A stretch of DNA of 64,000 nucleotides from Sinorhizobium mexicanum (GCF_013488225.1 NZ_CP041238.1:1947501-2011500), one strand, 5' to 3'. Positions 28,357 to 39,037 are shown, numbered from the stretch's first letter. Notes: generated by a model not told the origin, from the letters alone. Made by a program: numbers and translations.

Positions 28357-29727
28357 ATGGAACGGACGTGCCTGGCGATCATGCTGGCGGCTGGCGAGAG
28401 CACGCGGATGAAATCGTCCGTATCGAAGGTGCTGCACCCTGTGGCGGGAAGGCCCATGATCGCCCATGTCGTCGACGCGCTCGCCAGCGCCTCGATCTCG
28501 GATGTCGCCCTCGTCGTTGGCCGCGATGCCGAGGCCGTTTCTGCCGCTGCCCAGAAAGCCGGCGTTACTGTCGCCTCGTTTCTTCAAAAGGAACGGCTAG
28601 GTACTGGGCATGCTGTGCTTGCGGCTCGCGAGGCCATCGCCAGAGGTTATGACGACATTCTGGTTGTCTTCGGTGACACACCGCTCATCACGGCAGATCC
28701 GCTGAAGGCAGCGCGCCAGGGCCTCGCCGAAGGCAACGACGTGGTTGTCATCGGATTCGAGGCCGCCGACCCGACCGGTTACGGGCGCCTGATCGTCGAG
28801 GACGGGGTGCTGGTCGCGATCCGGGAGCACAAGGATGCTTCCGAAGCCGAGCGTCGGATCACCTATTGCAATGGCGGGGTGATGGCAATCAACGGCCGCA
28901 AGGCCCTCGATCTTCTCGGGCGTATTGGCAATGCCAACGTCAAGGGCGAATACTATCTGACCGATCTCGTTGAGATCGTCCGCGCCGTCGGGGGGAGGGC
29001 GGTGGCTGTCGAAGCGCCCGAGGAGGAATTGACGGGCTGCAACACAAGGGCGGAACTCGCCTATATCGAGCGTCTCTGGCAGCAGCGCCGGCGGCAAGAA
29101 CTGATGCTCTCAGGCGTGTCGATGATCGCGCCGGAAACGGTATTCCTTTCCTGGGATACCGAGCTTGCCCAAGATGTCCTGGTGGAACCGAGCGTCGTGT
29201 TCGGGCTTGGCGTCAGCGTGGAGAGCGGGGCGATTATCCATGCCTTCTCGCATATCGAGGGCGCACTTGTCCGCGCGGGCGCCACTGTCGGGCCGTTCGC
29301 ACGACTTCGTCCCGGCGCCGATCTCGGCCCGAAATCGAAGGTCGGCAATTTCTGCGAGGTGAAGAAGGCTGAAATCGGTGCCGGCGCCAAGGTCAACCAT
29401 CTGACCTATATCGGCGACGCGTTCGTCGGTGCCGGATCGAACATCGGAGCGGGAACCATCACCTGCAACTACGACGGGGTGAACAAACACGTGACCCGCA
29501 TCGGCGAGAATGCCTTCGTCGGCTCCAACTCGTCGCTTGTGGCTCCCGTCACGATCGGCGATGGCGCGCTTGTCGCGTCCGGCAGCGTCATTACCGAGGA
29601 CGTTCCCGCCGACGCAGTCGCCTTCGGGCGCGCGCGCCAGGAGGTCAAGCCGGGCAGGGCGCGGGTCCTGCGTGAGCGCCACGAAGCGGAGAAGGCCGCG
29701 AAGAAGAAGGCGAAGACCGCCGAATAG
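28357..29727 (+). CDS. glmU: bifunctional GlcNAc-1-P uridyltransferase / GlcN-1-P acetyltransferase
   Basis: Makes UDP-GlcNAc in two steps for peptidoglycan and lipopolysaccharide (and, in rhizobia, Nod factor). N-terminal nucleotidyltransferase: [25 protein letters not shown]-terminal left-handed beta helix: [49 protein letters not shown]. Two in-frame ATGs, 28351 and 28357; AGGAG lies 2 and 8 bases before them, so 28357 (456 aa) is preferred. glmS follows 140 bases later. Confidence 0.95.
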   Translation: MERTCLAIMLAAGESTRMKSSVSKVLHPVAGRPMIAHVVDALASASISDVALVVGRDAEAVSAAAQKAGVTVASFLQKERLGTGHAVLAAREAIARGYDDILVVFGDTPLITADPLKAARQGLAEGNDVVVIGFEAADPTGYGRLIVEDGVLVAIREHKDASEAERRITYCNGGVMAINGRKALDLLGRIGNANVKGEYYLTDLVEIVRAVGGRAVAVEAPEEELTGCNTRAELAYIERLWQQRRRQELMLSGVSMIAPETVFLSWDTELAQDVLVEPSVVFGLGVSVESGAIIHAFSHIEGALVRAGATVGPFARLRPGADLGPKSKVGNFCEVKKAEIGAGAKVNHLTYIGDAFVGAGSNIGAGTITCNYDGVNKHVTRIGENAFVGSNSSLVAPVTIGDGALVASGSVITEDVPADAVAFGRARQEVKPGRARVLRERHEAEKAAKKKAKTAE

Positions 29728-29869
29728 ACCTCGTTAAATACTGAAATTGAAAGTGAAAACGAACCGGATTGCCTCGCGCGGCAATTTCGCTACCAAGGCC
29801 CAAAGGCGGCAAGCATCGCCTGGGTGATGACTGCGCTGTGACAGGCGCGAAGAGAACGCGGAGAGGGAT

Positions 29870-31696
29870 ATGTGCGGTATTGTAGGCATCGTGGGTAGTC
29901 AGCCGGTATCGGAGCGGTTGGTCGATGCGCTGAAGCGGCTCGAATATCGCGGTTATGATTCGGCCGGCGTCGCAACCATCGACGGAGGCCGGTTGAAGCG
30001 CCGCCGTGCCGAGGGGAAGCTGTTCAATCTCGAAGCGAAGCTGAAAGAGGAGCCGTTGGCGGGCAGGATCGGCATTGCCCACACGCGCTGGGCAACGCAT
30101 GGCGCACCGACGGAACGCAATGCGCACCCCCATTTCACCGACGGCGTTGCCGTGGTCCACAACGGCATTATCGAGAACTTCGCGGAATTGAAGGATGAAC
30201 TCGCGGAGTCAGGCGCCGAGTTCCGCACCGACACGGATACGGAAGTCGTGGCGCACCTCCTGGCGAAGTACCATCGGGACGGGATGGGGCGCCGGGAAGC
30301 GATGCATGCGATGCTGAAGCGCGTCACCGGAGCCTATGCGCTTGCCGTACTCTTCGAAGACGATCCGTCGACGATCATGGCGGCACGAAACGGGCCGCCG
30401 CTCGCGATCGGCCACGGCGACGGCGAAATGTTCCTTGGGTCGGATGCGATTGCCCTGGCGCCCTTTACCAATGAAATCACTTATCTGATCGATGGCGACT
30501 GGGCTGTTATCGGCAAGAGCGGCGCGCACGTCTTCGACATCGACGGCAACGCCGTGGCGCGCCCGCGTCAGCTTTCGACGGCTGCGGCCTATATGGTCGA
30601 CAAGGGCAATCATCGCCATTTCATGGAGAAGGAAATCTACGAGCAGCCGGAGGTCATCTCCCACGCGCTCGGCCACTACATCAACTTCATCGAAAACCGT
30701 GTGACGGCTGTTTCCGATGACATCGATTTCTCCAAAGTGCCCAGTCTTGCACTTTCCGCCTGCGGTACCGCCTATCTCGCCGGGCTGATCGGCAAGTATT
30801 GGTTCGAGCGTTACGCGCGTCTGCCGGTCGAAATCGATGTTGCCTCGGAGTTCCGCTATCGCGAGATCCCGCTCTCGGCGCAATCGGCCGCTCTCTTCAT
30901 TTCGCAGTCGGGCGAAACGGCCGATACGCTGGCATCGCTCCGATATTGCAAGGAACACGGCCTGAAGATCGGTGCCGTCGTTAATACCCGCGAATCGACA
31001 ATCGCGCGGGAGTCCGACGCGGTCTTCCCGATCCTCGCCGGTCCCGAGATCGGCGTCGCATCGACCAAGGCCTTCACCTGCCAGCTTGCCGTGCTCGCCG
31101 CGCTCGCTATCGGGGCGGGCAGAGCCAGAGGCACGGTTAGCGAGCAGGAAGAACAGGCGTTGGTGAAAAGCCTTGCCGAGATGCCGCGCATCATGGGCCA
31201 GGTGTTGAACAGCATCCAGCCGAAGATCGAGTTCCTGTCGCGCGAATTATCGAAGTGCCGCGACGTGCTCTACCTCGGCCGCGGCACCAGCTTCCCGCTA
31301 GCGATGGAAGGCGCGCTGAAGCTCAAGGAGATTTCCTACATCCATGCGGAAGGCTATGCCGCTGGCGAACTGAAGCATGGCCCGATCGCGTTGATCGACG
31401 AGAACATGCCTGTCATCGTCATAGCGCCGCATGACCGTTTCTTCGACAAGACGGTCTCGAACATGCAGGAGGTCGCCGCTCGTGGCGGGCGGATCATTCT
31501 TATCACGGACGAGGCGGGGGCTGCGGCGTCGAAGCTCGACACGATGCATACCATCGTGTTGCCGAACGTCGACGAGATCATCGCGCCGATGATCTTCGCG
31601 CTGCCGATCCAGCTTCTTGCCTATCATACGGCCGTGTTCATGGGCACCGATGTCGATCAGCCGCGTAACCTGGCCAAGTCGGTAACGGTCGAATGA
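29870..31696 (+). CDS. glmS: glutamine-fructose-6-phosphate aminotransferase
   Basis: Makes glucosamine-6-phosphate from fructose-6-phosphate and glutamine, feeding GlmM and GlmU. The 608 aa is full length. The N-terminal glutaminase has the nucleophile Cys2 (MCGIVGIVG), with RWATHGAPTERNAHPH and HNGIIENF. Two SIS domains follow, with LSACGTAYLAG, SQSGETADTLASLR, RGTSFPLAMEGALKLKE and the C-terminal NLAKSVTVE. The stop overlaps the next gene's ATG (ATGA). Confidence 0.97.
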   Translation: MCGIVGIVGSQPVSERLVDALKRLEYRGYDSAGVATIDGGRLKRRRAEGKLFNLEAKLKEEPLAGRIGIAHTRWATHGAPTERNAHPHFTDGVAVVHNGIIENFAELKDELAESGAEFRTDTDTEVVAHLLAKYHRDGMGRREAMHAMLKRVTGAYALAVLFEDDPSTIMAARNGPPLAIGHGDGEMFLGSDAIALAPFTNEITYLIDGDWAVIGKSGAHVFDIDGNAVARPRQLSTAAAYMVDKGNHRHFMEKEIYEQPEVISHALGHYINFIENRVTAVSDDIDFSKVPSLALSACGTAYLAGLIGKYWFERYARLPVEIDVASEFRYREIPLSAQSAALFISQSGETADTLASLRYCKEHGLKIGAVVNTRESTIARESDAVFPILAGPEIGVASTKAFTCQLAVLAALAIGAGRARGTVSEQEEQALVKSLAEMPRIMGQVLNSIQPKIEFLSRELSKCRDVLYLGRGTSFPLAMEGALKLKEISYIHAEGYAAGELKHGPIALIDENMPVIVIAPHDRFFDKTVSNMQEVAARGGRIILITDEAGAAASKLDTMHTIVLPNVDEIIAPMIFALPIQLLAYHTAVFMGTDVDQPRNLAKSVTVE

Positions 31697-32190
31697 TCAT
31701 CCGGCCGGAGCGGAGCGACGATCACGGGGCTATCCGCGACGTGACCGCGGCCGCCTTTGCCGGTCATCCACACAGTGACCAGACGGAACCGCTCATTATC
31801 GAGCGCCTGCGCGCCGCCGGCGCGCTTGCCCTGTCGCTTGTTGCGGAAGACGCGGGCGAGGTGATCGCGCACGTCGCTTTCTCGCCGGTCACGATTAATC
31901 CCTCCGCCGCCGGGTGGTATGGCCTTGGTCCCGTTTCGGTGCGGCCAGACAGGCAAGGACGCGGCGTGGGCAGCGCGCTCATCCGCCAGGGACTTGGTAT
32001 GTTAAGGAAATCCGGTGCGTCGGGCTGCGTCGTCGTTGGCGAGCCGGAGTTTTACCAGAAGTTCGGCTTTCGACATGAAGCCACCCTTGTTTTTCCGGGT
32101 TGTGCGCCGCAATATTTTCTAGTTCTGGCCTTGTCGAAGACGACGGTTTCCGGCAATGTCGCCTATCATCCGGCCTTTGGGCCGATGTGA
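31693..32190 (+). CDS. GNAT-family N-acetyltransferase
   Basis: A 165-aa single-domain acetyltransferase. The acetyl-CoA pyrophosphate loop is VRPDRQGRGVGSALIRQGL (residues about 85-103), with the fold's later EPEFYQKFGFRHE. It overlaps glmS by four bases, so it is translated from the glmUS message. The substrate is unknown. The cluster position suggests an amino-sugar or envelope-related target, but many such neighbours are unrelated. Confidence 0.85.
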   Translation: MIIRPERSDDHGAIRDVTAAAFAGHPHSDQTEPLIIERLRAAGALALSLVAEDAGEVIAHVAFSPVTINPSAAGWYGLGPVSVRPDRQGRGVGSALIRQGLGMLRKSGASGCVVVGEPEFYQKFGFRHEATLVFPGCAPQYFLVLALSKTTVSGNVAYHPAFGPM

Positions 32191-32208
32191 CGAATTGATG
32201 GCAACGGC

Positions 32209-32901
32209 ATGACGGAAGGCTCCAAAAGCGGCATCATAGCGACCCGGCTGCGCAATTATTTCCTGACCGGGCTTATCATCTGCGCACCCGTGGCGATCAC
32301 GGTCTGGCTGGTGCGCTCCTTTATCGAATGGGCGGACAGCTGGGTCAAACCTTACCTACCGAACTTTTACAACCCGGACACGTATTCGCCGGTGGCCATA
32401 CCCGGTTTCGGCCTCCTCGTTGCCGTGATCGTCATAACACTCGTCGGATTCATGACGGCCAATCTCGTGGGACGGTCGATCGTCTCTTTCGGCGAGTCGC
32501 TCCTCAACAGGACGCCACTTGTCCGCACGATTTACAAATCGCTGAAGCAGATTTTCCAGACCGTTCTCCAGGAACAGTCTTCGTCCTTCAAGAGGGCAGG
32601 GCTGATCGAGTATCCGAGTCCAGGCCTCTGGTCGCTGGTCTTCATCGCGACAGACGTCAAGGGTGAAATCGCCGCGAAATTCGATGAACGGGGCATGGAC
32701 ATGGTCACGGTTTTCCTTCCGCCCACGCCGATCCCGACTGCTGGCTTCCTGCTGTTCGTGCCGCGCGATAAAATCATACCGCTTCAGATGAGCGCCGAGG
32801 ACGCAGCCAAACTCCTCATCTCAGGCGGCCTTGTTGCCCCCGATTATAAGCCGCTCGCCAACGCGCCTCCGCGATCCATACCCCATCAGAAGACAGCCTA
32901 G
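32209..32901 (+). CDS. DUF502 membrane protein
   Basis: A 230-aa product with two hydrophobic segments (residues about 18-37, FLTGLIICAPVAITVWLV, and about 62-88, PGFGLLVAVIVITLVGFM) followed by NRTPLVRTIYKSLKQIFQT and the PTPIPTAGFLLFVPRDKII segment that define the DUF502 family. Function unknown; it is widespread in proteobacteria and plants. Ends nine bases before recG on the other strand. Confidence 0.88.
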   Translation: MTEGSKSGIIATRLRNYFLTGLIICAPVAITVWLVRSFIEWADSWVKPYLPNFYNPDTYSPVAIPGFGLLVAVIVITLVGFMTANLVGRSIVSFGESLLNRTPLVRTIYKSLKQIFQTVLQEQSSSFKRAGLIEYPSPGLWSLVFIATDVKGEIAAKFDERGMDMVTVFLPPTPIPTAGFLLFVPRDKIIPLQMSAEDAAKLLISGGLVAPDYKPLANAPPRSIPHQKTA

Positions 32902-32910
32902 AACTTGGCG

Positions 32911-35016
32911 CTAACCGGCGCGCAGAAAACGGATCGCCTCGTCGCGGCGGTGGAGATAGAGGAGCGTGCGCAGCGCTTCACCACGCTCGGACGTGAGCTC
33001 AGGATCGCGCTCTATGACATAGGCCGCATCCCTGCGGGCGATCTCCAGCAGGTCTCCGTGCGCCTCGAGGCTTGCGATACGGAAACCGGGAGTGCCGGAC
33101 TGGCGCGTTCCAAGAAGCTCGCCTTCACCGCGCAATTTCAGATCTTCCTCGGCAATCAGGAAGCCGTCCTCCGTCTCGCGTAGAATGGAAAGACGCGCGC
33201 GTCCTGCCTCGCTGAGCGGGCTCTTGTAGAGGAGAATGCAGGTCGATGCCTCATCACCTCGGCCAACGCGGCCTCTCAACTGATGCAGTTGCGCCAGACC
33301 GAAACGCTCGGCGTGCTCGATCACCATGATCGTCGCATCGGGAACATCCACGCCGACTTCCACCACCGTTGTCGCCACGAGCAGACGAATCTGGCCGTTC
33401 TTGAAGGCAAGCATCACGGCATCCTTGTCCGGACCGGACATGCGGCCGTGAACGAGGCCGACGTCATTGCCGAAGCGCTGGACAAGACTTTGATAGCGCT
33501 CATCCGCGGACATTACGTCGCTTTCTTCGGATTCCTCTACCAGCGGGCAGATCCAGTAGGCTTTCTTGCCTTGACCGAGCGCCGCATCGAGCCTGTCGAC
33601 GATCTCGTCCGTGCGCTCGGTGGGAATGGTCACCGTCTGTATCGGCTTTCGCCCGGCTGGCTTCTCGGTAAGCTTGGAGACATCCATGTCGCCGAAGGCG
33701 GCGAGCACGAGCGTGCGCGGAATAGGTGTCGCCGTCATGACGAGCATGTGTGGGGAAATGCCCTTGGCGGTGAGTCGCAGCCGTTGGTGAACGCCGAAAC
33801 GATGCTGTTCGTCGACGATGGCGAGCGCGAGTTGATGATAGTTCACGGCCTCCTGGAACAGAGCGTGCGTGCCGATCACCATCTGCGTTTCGCCGGACGC
33901 AATCCGTTCCAGGATCGCATCGCGCTCCTTGCCTTTCGTGCGCCCGGTCAGGACGTCGATCCCGATACCGGCCGGCGCGGCCATTTTCGAAAGCGTGGCA
34001 TGATGCTGCCGGGCAAGGATCTCGGTCGGCGCCATCAGCACCGCCTGGCCGCCGGATTCGATCGCCGCAAGCATGGACATCAGCGCCACCGCCGTCTTGC
34101 CGGAACCGACATCGCCCTGCAGCAGGCGCAGCATGCGATCGCTGCCGGACATGTCGGCAAGTATGTCGCCGATCGCGGCCGACTGGCTCGCGGTGAGCGA
34201 GAAAGGCAGCGCACGGATAACCGGCTGGCTCAATTTGCCGGTCGGATGAACGGGGCTTCCGGCGACCTTGCGCAGCCGTTGACGCACAAGCGAAAGCGAG
34301 AGCTGCCCGGCAAGAAATTCGTCATAGGCGAGCCGTCGCCGGGCGGGAGCCTGCGCATCGATATCGGTTTCATCGCGGGGTTCGTGCAGGCGGTGGAGAC
34401 TTTCCGTTGCGCTTTGAAATCCCTGCTGACGGAGCAGCGCCTCGTCGAGCCACTCGGGCAGATCCGGCACTCGCGCCACCGCCGCCTCGATGGAGCGCCG
34501 CAATGTTCGCGGCGAGAGGCCTGCAGTCAGCCCATAGACCGGCTCGACGAGCGGCAGATTTTCCGCCTCGGCGACCCTCACCATATAGTCGGGATGCACC
34601 ATCGACGCTCGGCCATTGAACCAATCGACCTTGCCGCTGACGATAACCGTTTCGTCGACGGGCAGCGTCTTTTCCAGCCAGTTTCCCTTGACGCGGAAGA
34701 AAGTGAGCGCCAGTTCGCCGGTGTCATCGTGTAGGAACACTCGGTAGGGTACGTTCGGTCTGCCGCGCGGCGACGGCTGGTGTCGGTCGACGCGGCCGGC
34801 GATGGTGACGACCGCCCCTTGCGGCGCATGGGCGATGCCTGGTTGCTGGCGCCGATCGATCAGCGAGTGAGGCGCATGAAAGACAAGATCGATCACCCGG
34901 CAATCGTCGATCGTTTCGCGGCCAAGCAGACGTGCATAGAGCTCGCCGGTTTTCGGGCCAATGCCGGGCAGCGTGTCGAGAGGCGAAAACAGCGGGTCGA
35001 GGAGGGCAGGGCGCAT
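32911..35016 (-). CDS. recG: ATP-dependent DNA helicase RecG
   Basis: Drives reversal of stalled replication forks and processes Holliday junctions. The start at 35016 gives 701 aa, the usual size, and a proper N-terminus (DPLFSPLDTLPGIGPK). Wedge OB-fold first, then Walker A LLQGDVGSGKTAVAL, DEQHRFG in motif II, LVMTATPIPRT, and the C-terminal QLRGRVGRGDEAS. The longer 810-aa frame runs into the sdhE gene on the opposite strand and is rejected. Divergent from sdhE. Confidence 0.96.
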   Translation of the reverse strand: MRPALLDPLFSPLDTLPGIGPKTGELYARLLGRETIDDCRVIDLVFHAPHSLIDRRQQPGIAHAPQGAVVTIAGRVDRHQPSPRGRPNVPYRVFLHDDTGELALTFFRVKGNWLEKTLPVDETVIVSGKVDWFNGRASMVHPDYMVRVAEAENLPLVEPVYGLTAGLSPRTLRRSIEAAVARVPDLPEWLDEALLRQQGFQSATESLHRLHEPRDETDIDAQAPARRRLAYDEFLAGQLSLSLVRQRLRKVAGSPVHPTGKLSQPVIRALPFSLTASQSAAIGDILADMSGSDRMLRLLQGDVGSGKTAVALMSMLAAIESGGQAVLMAPTEILARQHHATLSKMAAPAGIGIDVLTGRTKGKERDAILERIASGETQMVIGTHALFQEAVNYHQLALAIVDEQHRFGVHQRLRLTAKGISPHMLVMTATPIPRTLVLAAFGDMDVSKLTEKPAGRKPIQTVTIPTERTDEIVDRLDAALGQGKKAYWICPLVEESEESDVMSADERYQSLVQRFGNDVGLVHGRMSGPDKDAVMLAFKNGQIRLLVATTVVEVGVDVPDATIMVIEHAERFGLAQLHQLRGRVGRGDEASTCILLYKSPLSEAGRARLSILRETEDGFLIAEEDLKLRGEGELLGTRQSGTPGFRIASLEAHGDLLEIARRDAAYVIERDPELTSERGEALRTLLYLHRRDEAIRFLRAG

Positions 35017-35137
35017 GACGATGAAATTGCGACGATAATTCCGGCTTTGGCAAGGCTGACAACCTGCCTTCCAGCGTTTATAGAGCCCAATGACTAAAAA
35101 CCCGCCACCGTGGCTGCGGGCGGCAGGAAGGATTTCC

Positions 35138-35443
35138 ATGACCGGCATCACACGCACAAGCGCCGATCTCGACCCACGTCGGCGCAGGATCCTCTTTCGC
35201 TCCTGGCATCGCGGCATTCGCGAGATGGATTTGATTCTTGGGCAATTCGCCGAAACGGAGTTGGTGAGCCTGTCGGATGCGGAACTCGATGAACTGGAAA
35301 CGATCATGCGCGAGGAGGACAACGATCTCGTCCGATGGATCACCGGCGAACAGCCCCTGCCGGCGCGTTATGCGACGCCCTTGTTCAGCCGGATCGCGGC
35401 TTATCGCCCCGACTTCGACAAGCTTCGTCAGGAAACGAAATAG
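35138..35443 (+). CDS. sdhE: FAD assembly factor SdhE (succinate dehydrogenase assembly factor 2)
   Basis: Assists covalent attachment of FAD to the SdhA subunit. The start at 35138 (AGGAAGG upstream) gives 101 aa. The family motif RGxxE is present in RSWHRGIREMDLILGQFA, and ITGEQPLP follows. Ten bases separate it from mfd, so the two probably share a transcript. The divergent recG / sdhE-mfd arrangement is conserved in rhizobia. Confidence 0.92.
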   Translation: MTGITRTSADLDPRRRRILFRSWHRGIREMDLILGQFAETELVSLSDAELDELETIMREEDNDLVRWITGEQPLPARYATPLFSRIAAYRPDFDKLRQETK

Positions 35444-35452
35444 ATTTGAGCA

Positions 35453-38400
35453 ATGATATCTGGTCTTGACCCGAAGAAGATCCTTTCTGCCACACGGGAG
35501 GTAACGATCGGCCCGGTGCCGTCCGGCGCCGAAGCCCTGATCCTTGCCGAGTTGGCGCGAGCGGGGAGCCCCGTCGCTTATATCCTTTCCGATGGTCAGC
35601 GGATTGCGGACCTTGAGCAGGTTCTCGGCTTCGTGGCCCCGGACATTCCGGTTCTCACCCTGCCGGGCTGGGATTGCCTCCCCTACGACCGTGTTTCCCC
35701 GAGTGCGGACACCTCCGCGCGGAGGCTGGCCGCCTTGAGCGCGTTGATCGCGCACCGGGCGAAACCGCATGCGGCGATCGTGCTGGTCACCGTCAACGCG
35801 GCCCTCCAGAAGATCTCGCCGCAGGACGTGATCGAGAGCCTCGCTTTTTCGGCGAGGCCGGGCAACCAGGTCCGGATGGACGATATCGCGGCGCGGCTGG
35901 AGCGAAACGGCTTCGAGCGCGTGCCGACTGTGCGCGAGGTCGGCGAGTTCGCCGTCCGAGGTGGCATTCTCGATGTTTATGTGCCCGGCAGCGGCGAACC
36001 GTTGCGCCTGGATTTCTTCGGCGACACGCTTGAGACGATCCGCTCCTTCGATCCGGCGAGCCAGCGCACGACCGGCCAGGTGCGCTCACTCGATCTCAAC
36101 CCGATGAGCGAAGTGTCGCTGACGCCGGAAACGATCAGCCATTTCCGCAAGCAATATTTGTCACTCTTCGGTGCCGCGACGCGGGACGACGCGCTCTACC
36201 AGGCGGTATCAGAAGGGCGCCGCTACGCCGGCATGGAGCATTGGCTGCCGCTTTTCTATGACGGCCTGGAGACAGTCTTCGATTATCTCGACGGTTTCCG
36301 CATCGTCACGGATCATCTGGTGCGCGAAGCGGCGGCGGAGCGGTCGAAGCTCATCCTCGATTACTATGATGCCCGCCTTGCCTCGGCATCACCGGGCAAG
36401 AGCCAGATCTCCCAAGGCACACCCTACAAGCCGGTGCCGCCGGAACTGCTTTACCTCAGCGCCAAGGGTTTTGGCGCGATGCTCTCTGAACGCAGCGCCG
36501 TCCGCCTGTCGCCATTTAACGAGCATGAAGGTGAAGCGCGACAGGTCGTCGCCATCGAAGCGCGTCAGGGACTGCGTTGGGCAAAGGCGGCGGGTGAGGT
36601 CGAGAGTGACGGCGAACGCGCGAATGTCTTCGATCAAGCCGTGAAGCACATCGCCGAAAGACGAGCGCAGGGCGCGAAGGTCGTGATCTCGGGGTGGACG
36701 GAAGGATCGCTCGATCGCCTCTTGCAGGTTCTCACCGAGCACGGGCTCGCAAACATTCGTCCTATCAAGGCTTTGTCCGATGTTCGCTCGCTGAAGCCGG
36801 GCGAGGCGGCCTCCGCCGTCCTCAGCCTCGAAACCGGATTCGAGACTGGCGATCTCGTGGTCATCGGCGAGCAGGACATCCTTGGCGACCGAATGGTGCG
36901 CCGATCGAAGCGTCGCAAGCGCGGCGCCGACTTCATCGCCGAGGTGACAGGCCTCGACGAGGGCAGCTATGTCGTCCACGCTGAGCACGGTATCGGCCGT
37001 TTCGTTGGCTTGCGCACGATCGAGGCGGCCGGCGCCCCGCACGATTGTCTCGAACTCGTCTATGCGGAGGGTGCCAAGCTCTTTCTGCCGGTCGAGAACA
37101 TCGAGCTTCTGTCGCGTTATGGCTCCGAAGGCACGGATGCAATCCTTGACAAGCTCGGTGGCGTCGCGTGGCAGGCGCGCAAGGCGAAGCTCAAGAAGCG
37201 GCTGCTCGATATGGCCGGAGGCCTGATCCGCATCGCTGCTGAACGGCATACGCGCCACGCGCCTGTTCTGGCCGCTCAGGACGGGGTCTATGACGAGTTC
37301 GCCGCGCGCTTCCCCTACGATGAAACCGAGGACCAGATGAACTCGATCGACGCCGTGCGCGACGATCTTGGAAGCGGTCGCCCGATGGACCGCCTGGTCT
37401 GCGGTGATGTCGGCTTCGGCAAGACCGAGGTAGCGCTGCGTGCCGCGTTCATCGCCGCAATGAATGGCGTGCAGGTCGCAGTCGTGGTTCCGACGACTTT
37501 GCTTGCCCGACAGCATTTCAGGACGTTCAGTGAGCGGTTCCGCGGTCTGCCGGTCCGCATCCAACAGGCCTCGCGGCTCGTCGGCTCGAAAGACCTCGCG
37601 TTGACGAAGAAGGAAGTGGCCGACGGCAAGACCGACATCGTCGTCGGCACGCACGCGCTGCTCGGCTCCTCGGTCAAGTTTGCCAATCTCGGCCTGTTGA
37701 TCGTCGACGAAGAGCAGCACTTCGGCGTCAAACACAAGGAGCGGCTCAAGGAGCTGAAATCCGACGTGCATGTGCTGACCCTGTCGGCGACGCCTATTCC
37801 GCGCACGCTGCAACTTGCCTTGACCGGCGTCCGCGAATTGTCGTTGATTACGACGCCACCGGTCGACCGCATGGCGGTGCGCACCTTCATCTCGCCCTTC
37901 GACGCGCTGGTGATCCGCGAGACACTGATGCGCGAGCATTATCGCGGCGGCCAGAGCTTTTATGTCTGCCCGCGGTTGAGCGACCTTTCGGAGATCCACG
38001 ATTTTCTGAAATCCGATGTTCCGGAACTGAAGGTCGCGGTGGCGCACGGACAGATGCCGGCTACCGAACTCGAAGACATCATGAACGCTTTCTATGAAGG
38101 ACGTTACGACGTGCTTCTCTCGACGACGATCGTCGAATCGGGCCTCGATGTGCCAACCGCCAATACCCTGATCGTGCACCGCGCCGACATGTTCGGCCTC
38201 GCCCAGCTCTACCAGCTTCGCGGCCGGGTAGGCCGGTCCAAGGTCCGCGCCTTTGCACTCTTCACCTTGCCGGTCAACAAGACTTTGACAGGGCCGGCAG
38301 AGCGCCGCCTGAAAGTCCTGCAATCGCTCGACACGCTGGGAGCCGGCTTTCAGCTCGCCAGCCACGATCTCGATATCCGCGGCGCCGGCAACCTGCTCGG

Positions 38401-38962
38401 CGAGGAACAATCCGGCCACATCAAGGAAGTCGGCTTCGAGCTTTACCAGCAAATGTTGGAAGAGGCCGTTGCCGAGCTCAAGGGCGAGGAGGAAATCCAC
38501 GACACCGGCTGGTCGCCGCAGATATCGGTCGGGACGCCGGTCATGATACCGGAAGACTACGTGCCGGACCTGAACCTGAGGCTCGGACTCTACCGCCGCC
38601 TTGGCGAGTTGACGGACCTCAAGGAGATCGACGGTTTCGGTGCGGAACTGATCGATCGCTTCGGGCCGCTGCCGACTGAGGTTCAGCATCTCCTGAAGAT
38701 CGTCTACATCAAGTCGCTGTGCCGCACGGCAAATGTCGAAAAGCTCGATGCCGGGCCGAAAGGTGTGGTTGTTCAGTTCCGCAACAAGGAGTTTCCGAAC
38801 CCCGCCGCTCTCGTCGGTTATATCGCCAAACAGGGAACCGTGGCGAAGATCCGCCCGGACCAGAGCATCTTCTTCCAACGCGAACTTGCGACGGCGGAGA
38901 AGAGACTTTGGGGAGCAGCAACGGTGATGACGCAGCTCGCCGGGCTCGCGAGGCCCGCCTAA
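35453..38962 (+). CDS. mfd: transcription-repair coupling factor
   Basis: A 1169-aa translocase that removes RNA polymerase stalled at DNA lesions and recruits UvrA. The N-terminal UvrB-like region has PGWDCLPYDRVSPSADTSARR and VREVGEFAVRGGILDVYVPG. The CarD-like RNA-polymerase-interacting domain is around residue 500 (GSYVVHAEHGIGRFVGL). The helicase core has Walker A CGDVGFGKTEVAL, DEEQHFGV, TLSATPIPRTL and QLRGRVGRSKV. The C-terminal TRCF domain closes it. An 829-aa reverse frame inside it is a shadow. Confidence 0.97.
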   Translation: MISGLDPKKILSATREVTIGPVPSGAEALILAELARAGSPVAYILSDGQRIADLEQVLGFVAPDIPVLTLPGWDCLPYDRVSPSADTSARRLAALSALIAHRAKPHAAIVLVTVNAALQKISPQDVIESLAFSARPGNQVRMDDIAARLERNGFERVPTVREVGEFAVRGGILDVYVPGSGEPLRLDFFGDTLETIRSFDPASQRTTGQVRSLDLNPMSEVSLTPETISHFRKQYLSLFGAATRDDALYQAVSEGRRYAGMEHWLPLFYDGLETVFDYLDGFRIVTDHLVREAAAERSKLILDYYDARLASASPGKSQISQGTPYKPVPPELLYLSAKGFGAMLSERSAVRLSPFNEHEGEARQVVAIEARQGLRWAKAAGEVESDGERANVFDQAVKHIAERRAQGAKVVISGWTEGSLDRLLQVLTEHGLANIRPIKALSDVRSLKPGEAASAVLSLETGFETGDLVVIGEQDILGDRMVRRSKRRKRGADFIAEVTGLDEGSYVVHAEHGIGRFVGLRTIEAAGAPHDCLELVYAEGAKLFLPVENIELLSRYGSEGTDAILDKLGGVAWQARKAKLKKRLLDMAGGLIRIAAERHTRHAPVLAAQDGVYDEFAARFPYDETEDQMNSIDAVRDDLGSGRPMDRLVCGDVGFGKTEVALRAAFIAAMNGVQVAVVVPTTLLARQHFRTFSERFRGLPVRIQQASRLVGSKDLALTKKEVADGKTDIVVGTHALLGSSVKFANLGLLIVDEEQHFGVKHKERLKELKSDVHVLTLSATPIPRTLQLALTGVRELSLITTPPVDRMAVRTFISPFDALVIRETLMREHYRGGQSFYVCPRLSDLSEIHDFLKSDVPELKVAVAHGQMPATELEDIMNAFYEGRYDVLLSTTIVESGLDVPTANTLIVHRADMFGLAQLYQLRGRVGRSKVRAFALFTLPVNKTLTGPAERRLKVLQSLDTLGAGFQLASHDLDIRGAGNLLGEEQSGHIKEVGFELYQQMLEEAVAELKGEEEIHDTGWSPQISVGTPVMIPEDYVPDLNLRLGLYRRLGELTDLKEIDGFGAELIDRFGPLPTEVQHLLKIVYIKSLCRTANVEKLDAGPKGVVVQFRNKEFPNPAALVGYIAKQGTVAKIRPDQSIFFQRELATAEKRLWGAATVMTQLAGLARPA

Positions 38963-38965
38963 ACG

Positions 38966-38997
38966 AAGATGCCGCCCGGATTGGGCGGCGGCATCTT
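38966..38997. terminator. bidirectional hairpin between mfd and the DsbA-type gene
   Basis: An 11-base perfect stem AAGATGCCGCC / GGCGGCATCTT three bases after the mfd stop and 40 bases before the end of the convergent gene. No long T-run. Confidence 0.6.
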
Positions 38998-39037
38998 GAT
39001 AAGTTGAGCTGGACGCGGCCGCAAAACCGCAGACCTT

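Noticed and set aside
32911..35343. RecG of 810 aa
   Set aside because: The first 109 codons run antisense through sdhE; the start at 35016 gives the normal 701 aa.
36389..38878. 829-aa reverse-strand open frame
   Set aside because: It lies entirely antisense to mfd, which has full-length domain support; high GC makes long shadow frames common.
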